From: HK1 sp965204915
Lineage (GTDB): Bacteria > Pseudomonadota > Gammaproteobacteria > HK1
Assembly (NCBI GenBank): GCA_965204915.1
Contig: OZ242023.1
Span: 5,270,001-5,334,000 of the forward strand
DNA length: 64,000 nucleotides
Reading direction: 5' to 3'
Part shown: positions 1-8,495 of the stretch, piece by piece
Numbering within the stretch: the stretch's first letter is position 1
How the letters are laid out: every line of letters starts with the position of its first letter
The notes under the pieces: generated by a model
Told to the model about the DNA's origin: nothing
What the model saw: only the letters and a program-made list of their open reading frames with translations
The model's database searches: none
Position numbers and translations under genes: made by a program

Positions 1-689
1 TCAAGCTGCTGGAGGAGCGCCGCCCGGACATCCTCTACCTCTCCCTCACCGACTACATTCAACATGCCCACGCGCCGGGCGCACCCGAGGCGGACGAGTT
101 CTACGGGAATCTCGACGCGCGCTTCGGCCGGTTCGAGGAGCTGGGCGCCACCGTGGCCCTCACCGCGGACCACGGCATGAACGAGAAGACCAACGCCGAC
201 GGCACGCCCCGCGTGATATGGCTGCAGGACCTCCTGGACCACGAGTTCGGCGAGGGCGCGAGCACCGTCATCTGCCCCATCACCGACGCCTTCGTGGGCC
301 ACCACGGCGCACTCGGCGGCTTCGTGCGCGTGTACTGCCGCGACGGGCTGTCCGGCGAGCGGGTGATGGAGGCCGTCACCGGCACGCCGGGCATCGAGCG
401 CGTGCTCTCGCGCGCGGACGCGGCCCGGGAGCTCGACCTGCCCTTCGGTCCGGAGGGCGACGTCGCGGTGCTCGGGGACGAGCGCACCGTCATCGGCGCC
501 CGCGAGACGGACCATGACCTGAGCGGACTCAAGGGCCATCGCCTGCGCACCCACGGCAGCCTCCACGAGGCGGACGTGCCGATCCTCCTCAGCCGCCCGG
601 TCAGCGAGGAGTACGCGCGCCGCGCCGAGGATGCGCGGCTGCACAGCTACGAGGCGTTCGACTACGCGCTCAACGGCATCGTGAACTGA
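1..689 (+). CDS. phnA: Phosphonoacetate hydrolase, 3' part (partial)
   Basis: Enzyme of the alkaline-phosphatase superfamily that splits phosphonoacetate into acetate and phosphate in the cytoplasm. The reading frame is open from position 3, so the gene starts before the window; about 228 codons are visible. The motif SLTDYIQHAHAPG (positions about 42-80) and the TADHGMNEK motif (about 160-190) carry the Asp and His residues expected for the two-zinc site of this family. The C-terminal HGxLHE segment is also present (about 553-570). The next gene starts 15 bp downstream and is also phosphonate-linked. An internal ATG at 153 is not the true start because the upstream frame is conserved coding sequence. 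Recognised from motifs without a database search. Confidence 0.85.
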   Translation, partial: KLLEERRPDILYLSLTDYIQHAHAPGAPEADEFYGNLDARFGRFEELGATVALTADHGMNEKTNADGTPRVIWLQDLLDHEFGEGASTVICPITDAFVGHHGALGGFVRVYCRDGLSGERVMEAVTGTPGIERVLSRADAARELDLPFGPEGDVAVLGDERTVIGARETDHDLSGLKGHRLRTHGSLHEADVPILLSRPVSEEYARRAEDARLHSYEAFDYALNGIVN

Positions 690-704
690 TTCGGGAGAAC
701 GACC

Positions 705-1799
705 ATGAACAGGACGGGCCGCGCCGTCGTCTACCCGGCGCCGAACGCACCGTTCGAGATACGAGAGTATCCGGTACGCGACGCGCGGGCGGGCGAGGTG
801 CTGGTGAAGATCGTGATGTCCACCATCTGCCGCTCGGACATCCACTCCTACGAGGGCCGCCGCCCCAACCCCTGCCCCGGCATCCTGGGCCACGAGATCA
901 TCGGCGTCATCGAGCAGATCGGCGAAGGGATCCGCACGGACATGCGCGGCGACCCGCTCGCGGTGGGGGATCGCGTCACGTGGACCGAGTACTTCGCCGA
1001 CGGCCCGTCGTACTACCGCGACGTGCACGACATGCCGCAGAAGGCGCCGGGGCTGCGCAAGTACGGCCATGACCACGTGGACGACGACCCCCACTTCCTG
1101 GGGGGGTTCGCCGATTACTGCTACATCCTGCCCGGCACCGGCATCCTCAAGCTGCCGGAGGTCCTGAGCGACGAGGAAGCGACTCCGCTCAACTGCGGAA
1201 TCGCCACCATGATCTCGGTCACCGAGGCTGCTGCGGTCGCGGTGGGCGAGACGGTGGTGGTGCAGGGCCTGGGGCTGCTGGGGATCTACGGCTGCGCCAT
1301 CGCCAAGGCCCGGGGTGCGGCCCGGGTCATCGGGTTGGACGCGGTGCCTGCCCGGCTGCGGGCCGCGGAGCGGTTCGGGGCCGATCTCGCGTTCGACGTG
1401 GGCGCGATGAACGAGGACGAGCTGGTCGCGGCGGTCCGCGATGCCTCGCCCCCGGACGGTCCGGACGTGGTGCTGGAAGTGTGCGGCGTCGCCGCGGTGG
1501 TGCCGTCCGGGGTTCGCATGCTGCGCATCGGCGGGCGTTACGTGCTCGCCGGGGTGATCAACCCCGGCTCGTGCTTCGCCCTCGACGGACACGACCTGAT
1601 CCGCAAGTGGATCACCTTGAAGGGGATCCACAACTACCACCCGCGCCATCTGGTCCAGGCGCTCGACTTCGTGATGGCCAATCGCGATCGGTTCCCCTTC
1701 GCGGAGATCGTGGATTCACGCTTCGGCCTGGACCAGCTCGACGAGGCGTTCGCGAAAGCGGCCAGCCACCGTGTACTACGCGCCGCCGTCGTGCCCTGA
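705..1799 (+). CDS. Zinc-dependent alcohol dehydrogenase associated with phosphonate catabolism
   Basis: Medium-chain alcohol dehydrogenase of 364 residues. The catalytic zinc ligands are visible as Cys42 (TICRSD) and His63/Glu64 (LGHEIIG). The Rossmann nucleotide-binding motif is GLGLLG at 188-193, followed by an acidic residue after the second strand (GLDA), which fits NAD use. The four-cysteine structural zinc lobe is not visible in the 95-125 region. Sequence style and position 15 bp after the phosphonoacetate hydrolase gene fit the proposed phosphonate-catabolism-associated dehydrogenase group (HpnZ-like). Its substrate is unknown; a phosphonate-derived alcohol is an inference. An AGAAC-type spacer precedes the ATG, with GGGAGAA as ribosome binding site. 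It could also be a generic sugar or threonine dehydrogenase relative. Confidence 0.8.
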   Translation: MNRTGRAVVYPAPNAPFEIREYPVRDARAGEVLVKIVMSTICRSDIHSYEGRRPNPCPGILGHEIIGVIEQIGEGIRTDMRGDPLAVGDRVTWTEYFADGPSYYRDVHDMPQKAPGLRKYGHDHVDDDPHFLGGFADYCYILPGTGILKLPEVLSDEEATPLNCGIATMISVTEAAAVAVGETVVVQGLGLLGIYGCAIAKARGAARVIGLDAVPARLRAAERFGADLAFDVGAMNEDELVAAVRDASPPDGPDVVLEVCGVAAVVPSGVRMLRIGGRYVLAGVINPGSCFALDGHDLIRKWITLKGIHNYHPRHLVQALDFVMANRDRFPFAEIVDSRFGLDQLDEAFAKAASHRVLRAAVVP

Positions 1800-1815
1800 C
1801 GGGCCGGGGCATCGC

Positions 1816-2440
1816 GAATATCCGCCGGTAGAGGTTTTCAAGCACGCGGTGCCCGTTGGCGGCGGAGCGGCCAAGCCGATCCGTAATGATCCGGCGGTGG
1901 CGTTCGCGCAGTGTGAGGATCCCGGCTGCGGTCTGTGTGGCCTGCTGGCTGACCTCGAAGACGCCCCGAAGAAAAAATGCGAGCCATGATTCCCAGGTGC
2001 CGTGATCGCGCACGGATTGAAGGTGTTCGTAGTATTGCTGGCGATGCCGCCTTCGGCAGATCTTCGAGGCGTTCGAGGCCATGATTCATGGCGCGGACGT
2101 AGTTGAACACTTCATCGACGTCCCGCGGCCGGTCAGGGGAGAGGACGCGGGCTTCGGCGGCAAGCACGTCCTGCAAGGAGCTCTGGGTGCCTTCGATCTG
2201 GCTGGAGAGTACGGCTTCCTTGCGGACGTACATGGCGACGAAGAGATCGGGATGCGGCAACGTCCGGATCGAGCCATCCAGACGGCCCAGCGCGCGGTCG
2301 GCCCGCGAGAGCAGGGTCTGCAATTCACCCCGAAGCTCGACCGGCGGGTCCGGCGGCAATGGGTTGGGGATGAAGGCCCGGTAGCCGCCGGCCTGATCGG
2401 CGTACCGCCCGGCCCTGGTACGAGCAGGCGATGCCGTCAT
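1816..2440 (-). pseudogene. Fic-family gene lacking its catalytic core
   Basis: The minus strand from ATG 2440 encodes a typical Fic N-terminal region, including the SSQIEGTQSSLQDVL helix that precedes the Fic domain and the VFNYVRAMNHGLERL segment. The frame then loses similarity near 2060. A second minus frame (about 2040-1816) resumes with the C-terminal part: YYEHLQSVRDHGTWESWLAF, then FFLRGV and the LYRRIF wing. The catalytic HPFxDGNGR loop that should lie between them is absent. The gene has therefore lost about 120 codons and cannot be an active AMPylase. Two palindromic operator-like sites remain upstream at 2481-2548. The call rests on reading the family pattern by eye. Confidence 0.8.
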
Positions 2441-2480
2441 GAGTGGCTACGCCTTTCATGAGGGGAGTGCCAGCCCAGGT

Positions 2481-2548
2481 CCATGTTAAACGCTACGTTC
2501 AACATGGGCGGGGATGCGCTTCCATAGTAAAGGCTCGCGTTAACATGG
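2481..2548 (-). promoter_or_regulatory. Two tandem palindromic operator-like sites upstream of the Fic remnant
   Basis: Site 1 (2481-2507) is CCATGTTAAACG, spacer CTA, then CGTTCAACATGG; the arms match at 11 of 12 positions. Site 2 (2522-2548) is CCATAGTAAAGG, spacer CTCG, then CGTTAACATGG, a weaker version of the same palindrome. The two centres lie about 41 bp apart, near four helical turns. They end 41 bp before the Fic-remnant ATG, as expected for an autoregulated promoter. The binding protein is not evident in the window. Seen directly in sequence; function is inferred. Confidence 0.6.
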
Positions 2549-2893
2549 CCGCGTCACCCCTCCTCTTCGGGTGGCTCCCGACCTTCCTGGTCCGGGCGGC
2601 CCATCACACTCCGATTCGGGCGGCGGGCAAGCGGGCGTGATTGTAGCAGCGCCCCGCGGGCGCCCTCGGCTCCTGTAGCCATGCTCCCGCCCCGCGCGGC
2701 GGGAGACGACGATGCCGCCGACGCGCCGGCCGATCGGAGATCCGGATCGTACCCGTGGAGATCCGGCGCCCGTCGGGGTCCGAATTGTTGGCGGAACATC
2801 CGGATGGTAGATTCAGGCGCGTTCCGGATGGGCCGGGACAGCAGCTCCCTGCATCCATGACGCGCCGTGGAACAGGCTGGAGGAGACACCGGC
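2549..2893. other. Intergenic stretch, no gene supported
   Basis: Short frames here lack coding-like content. The only structure noted is GC-rich sequence with short inverted repeats around 2655-2710. The stretch separates the divergent Fic promoter from the truncated protease gene and may carry the latter's promoter. Confidence 0.4.
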
Positions 2894-3094
2894 ATGGGCG
2901 CCGTACACGTCACGGTCACCATCCGCAACACGGCGGAACCGTCGAGGTTCTGGGAAGGACTGTTTCTCGTCGACACCGGCGCGACGGATTCCCTCGCGCC
3001 GAGACCCCACCTCGAGGCCATCGGCCTGAAGTCCAAGGGGTTGCGGGTGTACGAAACGGACGATGGTCGGAAAGTCGAGAGGGAAGGAACATGA
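2894..3094 (+). pseudogene. Truncated retropepsin-like aspartyl protease
   Basis: The 66-residue frame starts MGAVHVTVTIRN and contains the aspartic protease motif LVDTGATDSLAPR, with Asp-Thr-Gly as active-site triad, followed by the LEAIGLKSKG segment. Small clan AA proteases of this type, often next to toxin-antitoxin genes, are about 120 residues; this one ends right after VEREGT. The second half, with the hydrophobic-hydrophobic-Gly flap region, is missing. GGAGGAG at 2879-2885 is a good ribosome binding site for ATG 2894. The antitoxin gene follows 48 bp downstream, so truncation probably came with arrival or rearrangement of that pair. A functional short peptide cannot be excluded. Confidence 0.65.
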
Positions 3095-3142
3095 TACTCA
3101 CGAGTGTCTGCATCTCTCGAACATATCCGATACGGAGGAGAT

Positions 3143-3403
3143 ATGAGCAAGACATGGCAAGTTCATGAAGCGAAGACCCGTTTCAGCCAGCTTCTTGAGG
3201 CGAGCATCAGGGAAGGGCCGCAGATCGTGACCAAACGTGGTGTGGAAACGGCAGTGATCCTGCCGATCGAGCAGTGGCGGAGGTTGTACAAGACGGCGAA
3301 GTCCGATCTGAAGGAGTTGCTCCTCGCACCCGAAGCCCGAACGGAGACGCTCGTTCCCACTCGTGCGCAGCATCACCAGCGCCCTACCGTGGCCTTCGAA
3401 TAA
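3143..3403 (+). CDS. Type II antitoxin, Phd/YefM family
   Basis: Small DNA-binding antitoxin of 86 residues that should neutralise the PIN toxin encoded next and repress their operon. The N-terminal motif TWQVHEAKTRFSQLLEAS followed by PQIVTKRGVETAVILP is the Phd/YefM DNA-binding fold. The C-terminal part (about 55-86) is the expected toxin-binding tail. ATG 3143 has GGAGGAG at 3134-3140 as ribosome binding site; a GTG at 3104 lies in frame but would add an unlike N-terminus. The toxin start codon lies 5 bp after this stop codon, typical of translational coupling. Confidence 0.88.
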   Translation: MSKTWQVHEAKTRFSQLLEASIREGPQIVTKRGVETAVILPIEQWRRLYKTAKSDLKELLLAPEARTETLVPTRAQHHQRPTVAFE

Positions 3404-3408
3404 ATCTG

Positions 3409-3840
3409 GTGTACCTGCTCGATACCAACGTCGTTTCGGAGCTTCGCCGATCCAGGCCGCACAAGGCGGTGTTGAACTGGATCGAAGGGGTTTCGGCCGA
3501 ACGGCTGTTCCTGTCTGCCGTTACGGTTGGAGAAATCCAGACAGGGATCGAGATCACTCGCGAGCAGGATACGGTGAAGGCGGGCGAACTGGAATCCTGG
3601 CTTGATCGGGTAATCGATGGATATGGTGTCCTGCCGATGGACGCGCATATCTTCCGGGAGTGGGCACGTCTCATGCATCGCAAATCGGACACCCTGATCG
3701 AGGACGCCATGATCGCGGCCACGGCAAGAATCCACCGACTGACGGTGGTTACGAGAAACGTTGGTGATTTCCAGAGCTTTGAAGTGGAACTGTTGAATCC
3801 GTTCGAGGGCAAATGGACGGAGGCGGGCAGGACGATCTGA
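3409..3840 (+). CDS. Type II toxin, VapC-like PIN-domain ribonuclease
   Basis: Predicted PIN-domain endoribonuclease of 143 residues. The acidic metal-binding residues are seen in YLLDTNVVSEL (Asp near residue 6), SAVTVGEIQTGIE (Glu near 44), LIEDAMIAATA (Asp near 98), and the C-terminal TRNVGDF motif. GTG 3409 is chosen because MYLLDTN is the usual N-terminus of this group; an ATG 135 bp upstream would read through the antitoxin gene. It forms an operon with the Phd/YefM antitoxin. Targets (tRNA or rRNA in known VapCs) cannot be told from sequence. Confidence 0.88.
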   Translation: MYLLDTNVVSELRRSRPHKAVLNWIEGVSAERLFLSAVTVGEIQTGIEITREQDTVKAGELESWLDRVIDGYGVLPMDAHIFREWARLMHRKSDTLIEDAMIAATARIHRLTVVTRNVGDFQSFEVELLNPFEGKWTEAGRTI

Positions 3841-4169
3841 AGCGGAGCAGGGACGGCGCGGCGCCCGCTTCACCCCGCCACCGCATGGGAACGGACGAGG
3901 GCGACGATCCCCCGCATCTCCGGCGATCGCCGAAATCGATCTGGCCGGCGACGTTGATGAGCGGTTGAACGTTGATGAGCTGTTGTCTCGCGTTCGCGAG
4001 CTTGCCACACGAATCCGGTGCATCCGGGACGCAAGCCGTCTGGGAAAACCTTGGCTCCGGCGTATGGCGCCGCCGCTACGCACCGCCGCCGCGCACTGAC
4101 CATCGCCGGCGCCTGACGAACCGACACCACCCATCGGCGCCGGCCACAAGCGGCGTCCCGGAGACGACC
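3841..4169. other. Intergenic stretch with an 18-bp direct repeat
   Basis: No gene is supported. Two adjacent 18-bp units (3953-3970 and 3971-3988) both begin GTTGATGAGC. Around 3930-4080 a plus frame reads like degraded coding sequence (AEIDLAGDVDERLNVDELL), possibly an antitoxin remnant left from the upstream islet. The promoter of the aldehyde dehydrogenase gene should lie near the right end. Confidence 0.35.
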
Positions 4170-5624
4170 ATGATCGGACCGAAGCTGGACTTCACGCCGC
4201 GCGGGCTCTACATCGGCGGCGAGTGGCAGGAGGCGGACGGGGGCGGGCGCCTGGCATCGATCAACCCCTCCACCGGGGAGCATCTGGGCGAGGTGCCGGC
4301 CGCGACCGGCGCCGACGTCGACCGGGCGGTGCGCGCCGGGCGCAAGGCGTTCGACTCGGAGTGGGGGCGGATGCCGATCCGCGAGCGCGCCGGATCCCTG
4401 GAGCGCCTCGCCGACCGGCTGCACGCGCACCGCGACGAGCTCGGGCTCATGGACTGCGTGGACTCCGGCAACGCGCTGGCCGGCATGATCGGCGACGTGG
4501 ACTGGACGGTGGACACCCTGCGCTTCTTCGCGGGGCTGGTCACCGAGATCAAGGGCGAGACCTCGTCATACGGCCCGCGGCACCTGAACTTCACCCGCCG
4601 CCAGCCCTACGGGGTGGTGGCGAAGATCAACCCGTTCAACCACCCGTTCCGCTTCTGCGCCGAGAAGGCGGCGGCGGCGCTGGCGGCGGGGAACACGGTG
4701 GTGGTGAAGGGCTCGGAGCAGGCGCCGCTTTCGAGCCTGCGCTTCGCGGAGCTGTGCGAAGGCGTCCTGCCGCCGGGGGTGGTGAACGTGGTCACCGGCG
4801 GCGGCGAGACGGGTTCGGCCATGGTGCGGCACCCTCTGGTGGAGCGCATCGGCTTCGTGGGCTCGGTGGAGACCGGGCGCATCATCGCCCGCGAGGCGGC
4901 GGAGGGGCTGAAGGAGGTCACCCTGGAGCTCGGCGGCAAGAACCCCGTCATCATCTTCCCCGACGCCGACCCGGCGAAGGCCGCGAAGGCGGCGGTGAAG
5001 GGGATGAACATGAACCGCCAGGGGCAGTCGTGCAGCTCGACCTCGCGGGTGTTCGTGCACGAATCGCTGCACGATGCGGTGCTGGACGCGCTGGTGGCGG
5101 AGGTCGAGGCGCTGCCGGTGGGGTTGCCCTGGGAGGAGGACAAGGAACTCGGGCCGATCGTCTCCCGGCGGCAGTTCGATCGGGTCATGGGCTTCATCGC
5201 CTCGGGCCGCGAGCAGGGGGCGCGGCTCGTCACCGGCGGCGGTCGCCCCGCGGACCCGACGCTCGCCAACGGGTTCTTCGTCTCCCCTACCGTCTTCGAC
5301 GGCGTGGACGACTCGATGCGCATCGCCCGCGAAGAGATCTTCGGCCCGGTGATGTCGGTGCTCACGTGGTCGGACTACGGAGACATGCTGGCCAAGGCGA
5401 ACGGCCTGCCCTACGGCCTCACCGCGGCCATCGTCACCAACGACCTCGACCGGGCCATGGAGACCGCCGAGCGGGTGGAGGCGGGCTACGTGTGGATCAA
5501 CTCCACCGGCCGGTACATCGGCGCCCCCTACGGCGGCTGGAAGCAGAGCGGCGTGGGCCGCGAGGAATGCTTCGAGGAGCTGCTGAGCTACACCCGCATC
5601 AAGAACGTGAACCTGCGCTGGTGA
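4170..5624 (+). CDS. NAD(P)-dependent aldehyde dehydrogenase
   Basis: Soluble aldehyde dehydrogenase of 484 residues, the usual family length. The catalytic Cys288 lies in GQSCSSTSR and the general base Glu253 in TLELGGKNP. The cofactor-binding segment KINPFNHP and the EEIFGPVMS motif are intact. Upstream in-frame sequence to 3972 lacks family similarity, so ATG 4170 (GGAGACGACC just upstream) is preferred. The neighbourhood with phosphonoacetate hydrolase suggests phosphonoacetaldehyde oxidation as one option (PhnY-like), but a toxin-antitoxin islet lies between and sequence alone does not separate this from betaine aldehyde or other aldehyde dehydrogenases. Confidence 0.88.
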   Translation: MIGPKLDFTPRGLYIGGEWQEADGGGRLASINPSTGEHLGEVPAATGADVDRAVRAGRKAFDSEWGRMPIRERAGSLERLADRLHAHRDELGLMDCVDSGNALAGMIGDVDWTVDTLRFFAGLVTEIKGETSSYGPRHLNFTRRQPYGVVAKINPFNHPFRFCAEKAAAALAAGNTVVVKGSEQAPLSSLRFAELCEGVLPPGVVNVVTGGGETGSAMVRHPLVERIGFVGSVETGRIIAREAAEGLKEVTLELGGKNPVIIFPDADPAKAAKAAVKGMNMNRQGQSCSSTSRVFVHESLHDAVLDALVAEVEALPVGLPWEEDKELGPIVSRRQFDRVMGFIASGREQGARLVTGGGRPADPTLANGFFVSPTVFDGVDDSMRIAREEIFGPVMSVLTWSDYGDMLAKANGLPYGLTAAIVTNDLDRAMETAERVEAGYVWINSTGRYIGAPYGGWKQSGVGREECFEELLSYTRIKNVNLRW

Positions 5625-5808
5625 CGCTGGGCGTGCGCCGCCCGCAGTCTGCACGTCGCAAGCAGAGGCAGACGCTGTCTCCCCGCCAGCCGATCCGGCC
5701 CATGTCGGCGATGCCGATTCGGCCTCGTGCCACCGATTCGGCGCGGCGCTCCGGCGCTACCCGTCTCCGGGCCTTTCGGGCAGCGCATCGGCGGGCGAGC
5801 CGTGTTTC

Positions 5809-6906
5809 TCAGCCGGATGCGCCGCCGTGGGCGGCCGCGCACAGGTTCGAGAGCTTCCTGACCGCGAGGTCCCGGCCGAGCAGGCCGAGCCCGCAATCCG
5901 GAGCGGCCACCAGCCGCCGGGGGTCGATGTGCTCGATCGCCTGGCCCAGCCGTTGCGCGATCTCGTCGACCGGCTCCACCCGGCTCCGGCCGACGTCCAC
6001 CACGCCGAGCAGAACCGTGGTTCGCGTATAGCGTTCGAGCAAGCTCAGGTCGTTGTGCCGATGCGCATCCTCGATCGAGACCGCGTCGATCGACGCATCG
6101 TCCATCGCGTCCGCGATCCGGAAGTACGCTTGCGGATCGGCCTTGGGATAGTCGGTCACGTCCAGCGCGCTCGGGTAGCCGCAGCACATGTGCACGATGC
6201 GTTGCACACCGTCCGGCACGCCGTGGAACACCCGTTCGAGGTGCTCGATCCCGTACTCCAGGGTCTGCCGGGGCTTGCGGGCGAAGACCGGCTCGTCGAC
6301 CTGGATGTTGCGGCAGCCCGCCGCGGCCAGATCGCGGACCTCCGCATTCAGCGCCTCGGCGAGGGCCTGCCCCAGTGACCGGGGGTCCGGATAGAACTCG
6401 TCGGCCACCGAGTCGGCGATGGTCATCGGACCCGGCAGGGTGATCTTCACCGGTCGATCGGTCACGCGCTGCGCGATCCGCCAGTCCCGTGCCAGGACCC
6501 GCTCGCGGGGCGTGACCGCTCCGGTTATCGTCGGGACCCCGGCGGTGAATGCGCCGTCACGCGCGACCTTTTCGGTGAGGTGTTCGAAATCGATGCCTTG
6601 CAGATGCCGGCACTGGTAGAAGATGTAGTTCTCCCGGCGAACCTCTCCGTCGGTGGGGATGTCGATGCCGGCGTCGACCTGGTTCCGGACGACCTCTTCG
6701 ATCGCCCTGACGAAAGCCTCCTCGGCCGCCTCGCCGGCCCGGGCGAGCCGCTGCTCGTAGCCGGCCCGCTGCCATCGCTTGAGCAACCCTTCGCCCTTCG
6801 CCCCCGCGCCCGTGTCCTCGGGGTCGGGAAACCAGTCACCGATCGGTGTGCAGGCCGGCTTCGGGAAGGCCCCGATCGTCGTCGTCAGCAGTCGGCTTTC
6901 CGGCAT
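5809..6906 (-). CDS. MetE-like cobalamin-independent methyltransferase (C-terminal catalytic domain only)
   Basis: Protein of 365 residues equal to the catalytic barrel of cobalamin-independent methionine synthase, without the N-terminal half of full MetE. Zinc ligands are visible: His239 and Cys241 in VHMCCGY, Glu279 in SIEDAHRHND, and Cys338 in PDCGLG. Such stand-alone proteins transfer methyl groups to thiols; the methyl donor here is unknown. It lies 230 bp downstream of the ABC solute-binding gene on the same strand, with a strong hairpin between (7065-7100), so co-transcription is uncertain. ATG 6906 fits the MPESRLLTTTIGAFPKP start typical of the group. Confidence 0.85.
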   Translation of the reverse strand: MPESRLLTTTIGAFPKPACTPIGDWFPDPEDTGAGAKGEGLLKRWQRAGYEQRLARAGEAAEEAFVRAIEEVVRNQVDAGIDIPTDGEVRRENYIFYQCRHLQGIDFEHLTEKVARDGAFTAGVPTITGAVTPRERVLARDWRIAQRVTDRPVKITLPGPMTIADSVADEFYPDPRSLGQALAEALNAEVRDLAAAGCRNIQVDEPVFARKPRQTLEYGIEHLERVFHGVPDGVQRIVHMCCGYPSALDVTDYPKADPQAYFRIADAMDDASIDAVSIEDAHRHNDLSLLERYTRTTVLLGVVDVGRSRVEPVDEIAQRLGQAIEHIDPRRLVAAPDCGLGLLGRDLAVRKLSNLCAAAHGGASG

Positions 6907-7064
6907 GGGTACGCTCCCGGGTTTCTTCGTCCTGTCAAGCTCATGCCGTTCTCCGGCGCACGTCGCCGTATCTCGTCATCGTCGTCTCGTCGCGGAACCG
7001 GTTCTCGGCTCCGGCACCCGGGGGTTGCTGCAAGGCCGCGTCGAACGTCGAGCAGCCAACCGGA

Positions 7065-7100
7065 GATGCGAAGACCGGCAGAGGCGCCGGTCTTCGCGTC
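7065..7100 (-). terminator. Strong stem-loop after the ABC solute-binding gene
   Basis: A 15-bp stem (7065-7079 with 7086-7100, one G-T pair) closes a 6-nt loop. It lies 36 bp past the stop codon of the solute-binding gene. There is no T-run on the minus strand after the stem, so it may be an mRNA-stabilising hairpin rather than a classical rho-independent terminator. Confidence 0.45.
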
Positions 7101-7136
7101 ATCCATTCCCCTGAGTCATTCCCCTGGGTCGATGAT

Positions 7137-8381
7137 CTACGGCAGCATCGACGAGACCTCCTCCGCCATCTCTTCCTGGAGGGCGGCCATGTCGTCCGAG
7201 TCTCCGGTCACGATGGACTCGATGTGGTCGTAGATGACCTGGGTGATCGCGAGCCCGTTGTCGCCCGGATAGGCGATCCAGTCCCGCAGCAGGGCGGCTT
7301 GGCGCACCGCGGTATGCTTGTTCGGGTTGTTCTTGTAGAAGTCGGCCAGCAGCTCGTTCGCGGCCTTGTTCGGCGGCATGTACCCCGTGGTCTCCGCCAC
7401 CGCGGCGGCGCCTACGCCGGACGTGCAGAACTTGAGGAACTTCCATGCGGCCTCGATCCTCTTCGGATCATCGGAAGTCGAGACCAGCATCGCCGCGTTG
7501 CCTCCCGCCGGCAGTCCCCTGGGCGGCTCGCCCATCCCCGGAAACTCGCTGGTGCGCAGCTCGAAGTCGCCCTTCGCCCGCTCGATGGCTCCGACCGCGG
7601 ACGTCGACCAGAAGTGCATGACCACTTCGCCGGCGTTGAACGGCGTCCCGGCATCACCCACCGACAGGTTGAGCATCTTGCAGCCCCTGAACAGCTTCTT
7701 CATCGTCTCGAGCGCGCGCAGTCCCTCGGGGCCGTCGAAGTTGACCTTGCCGTCCTCGAGGATCGGTGTCCCCTGGCTCCACAGCAGCGCCTGGAAGAAC
7801 CAGTTCCCGGTGATGTTCCAGCCCCAGAACAGCGGGTTCTTGTAACCGGCGGCGCGCAGCTTCCCGCAGTTGGCGACGACCTCGTCCCATGTCTGCGGCA
7901 GCGTCGTGATCCCCGCCTTCTTCAGGGCGTCCATGTTGTAGTAACCCACCGGCAGGGAGACCGCGAACGGAAGCCCGTGGACCTCGCCGCCGAAGGTGCC
8001 GAGATCGAGCATCGCCTGGTGGTAGCCCTCCTTGGAGAAGTCCTGCTCCCTGGCGATGAACGGCTCCAATGACTGCGCGATGCCCTTCTCGACGAGGATC
8101 GCCTGGCGATTCAGGCCCTGGAGGGTGATGTCGGGCAGCTTGTCCGCCACCGCCTCGCGCAGCACGGTGTTGGTCCCATCCTCGTAGTTGTCGTACGTCG
8201 CACGGAACTTCACGTCGATGTCGGGGTGCGCTTCCCTGAACAACGGCATGATGCGCTCGAACGTGACGTCGAACAGGCTGGAGTACGGATAACCGACCTC
8301 GATCGTGACGCTCTCCGCCCAGGCGGTCGGCACTGCGAGCGTGCCCGAGAGGATCGCGGCCAAAGCAGTGTTGCGTTTCAT
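7137..8381 (-). CDS. ABC transporter extracellular solute-binding protein, UgpB-like
   Basis: Periplasmic binding protein of 414 residues. It starts with a Sec signal peptide (MKRNTALAAILSGTLAVPT..AWA, cleavage near residue 22) and continues with the bilobed family-1 binding fold, including VGYYNMDALKKAG and the DPKRIEAAWKFLKF segment. ATG 8381 is preceded by AAGGAGAG; the ATG 24 bp further upstream lacks this spacing. It is the last gene of the ABC operon transcribed ATPase - permease - permease - binding protein. UgpB-like proteins bind glycerol-3-phosphate or sugars; the phosphonate genes nearby make an organophosphate ligand possible but not shown. Confidence 0.87.
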   Translation of the reverse strand: MKRNTALAAILSGTLAVPTAWAESVTIEVGYPYSSLFDVTFERIMPLFREAHPDIDVKFRATYDNYEDGTNTVLREAVADKLPDITLQGLNRQAILVEKGIAQSLEPFIAREQDFSKEGYHQAMLDLGTFGGEVHGLPFAVSLPVGYYNMDALKKAGITTLPQTWDEVVANCGKLRAAGYKNPLFWGWNITGNWFFQALLWSQGTPILEDGKVNFDGPEGLRALETMKKLFRGCKMLNLSVGDAGTPFNAGEVVMHFWSTSAVGAIERAKGDFELRTSEFPGMGEPPRGLPAGGNAAMLVSTSDDPKRIEAAWKFLKFCTSGVGAAAVAETTGYMPPNKAANELLADFYKNNPNKHTAVRQAALLRDWIAYPGDNGLAITQVIYDHIESIVTGDSDDMAALQEEMAEEVSSMLP

Positions 8382-8495
8382 CGTTCTCTCCTTGTGGTCG
8401 TCCAAACGGCCCGTGGTCGACTCGACGTGGGGCCTGGGGCCTCATGACGTTCGGTCCCGGATTGAGCGGGGCCGAAATCCGGCTGTGCGCCTCGC

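Noticed and set aside
2554..3150. 198-codon minus frame across the protease remnant
   Set aside because: Opposite a frame with a clear protease motif and lacking any conserved segment.
4223..6031. 602-codon plus frame overlapping the aldehyde dehydrogenase gene
   Set aside because: Arg/Gly-rich shadow in another frame of a well-supported gene.
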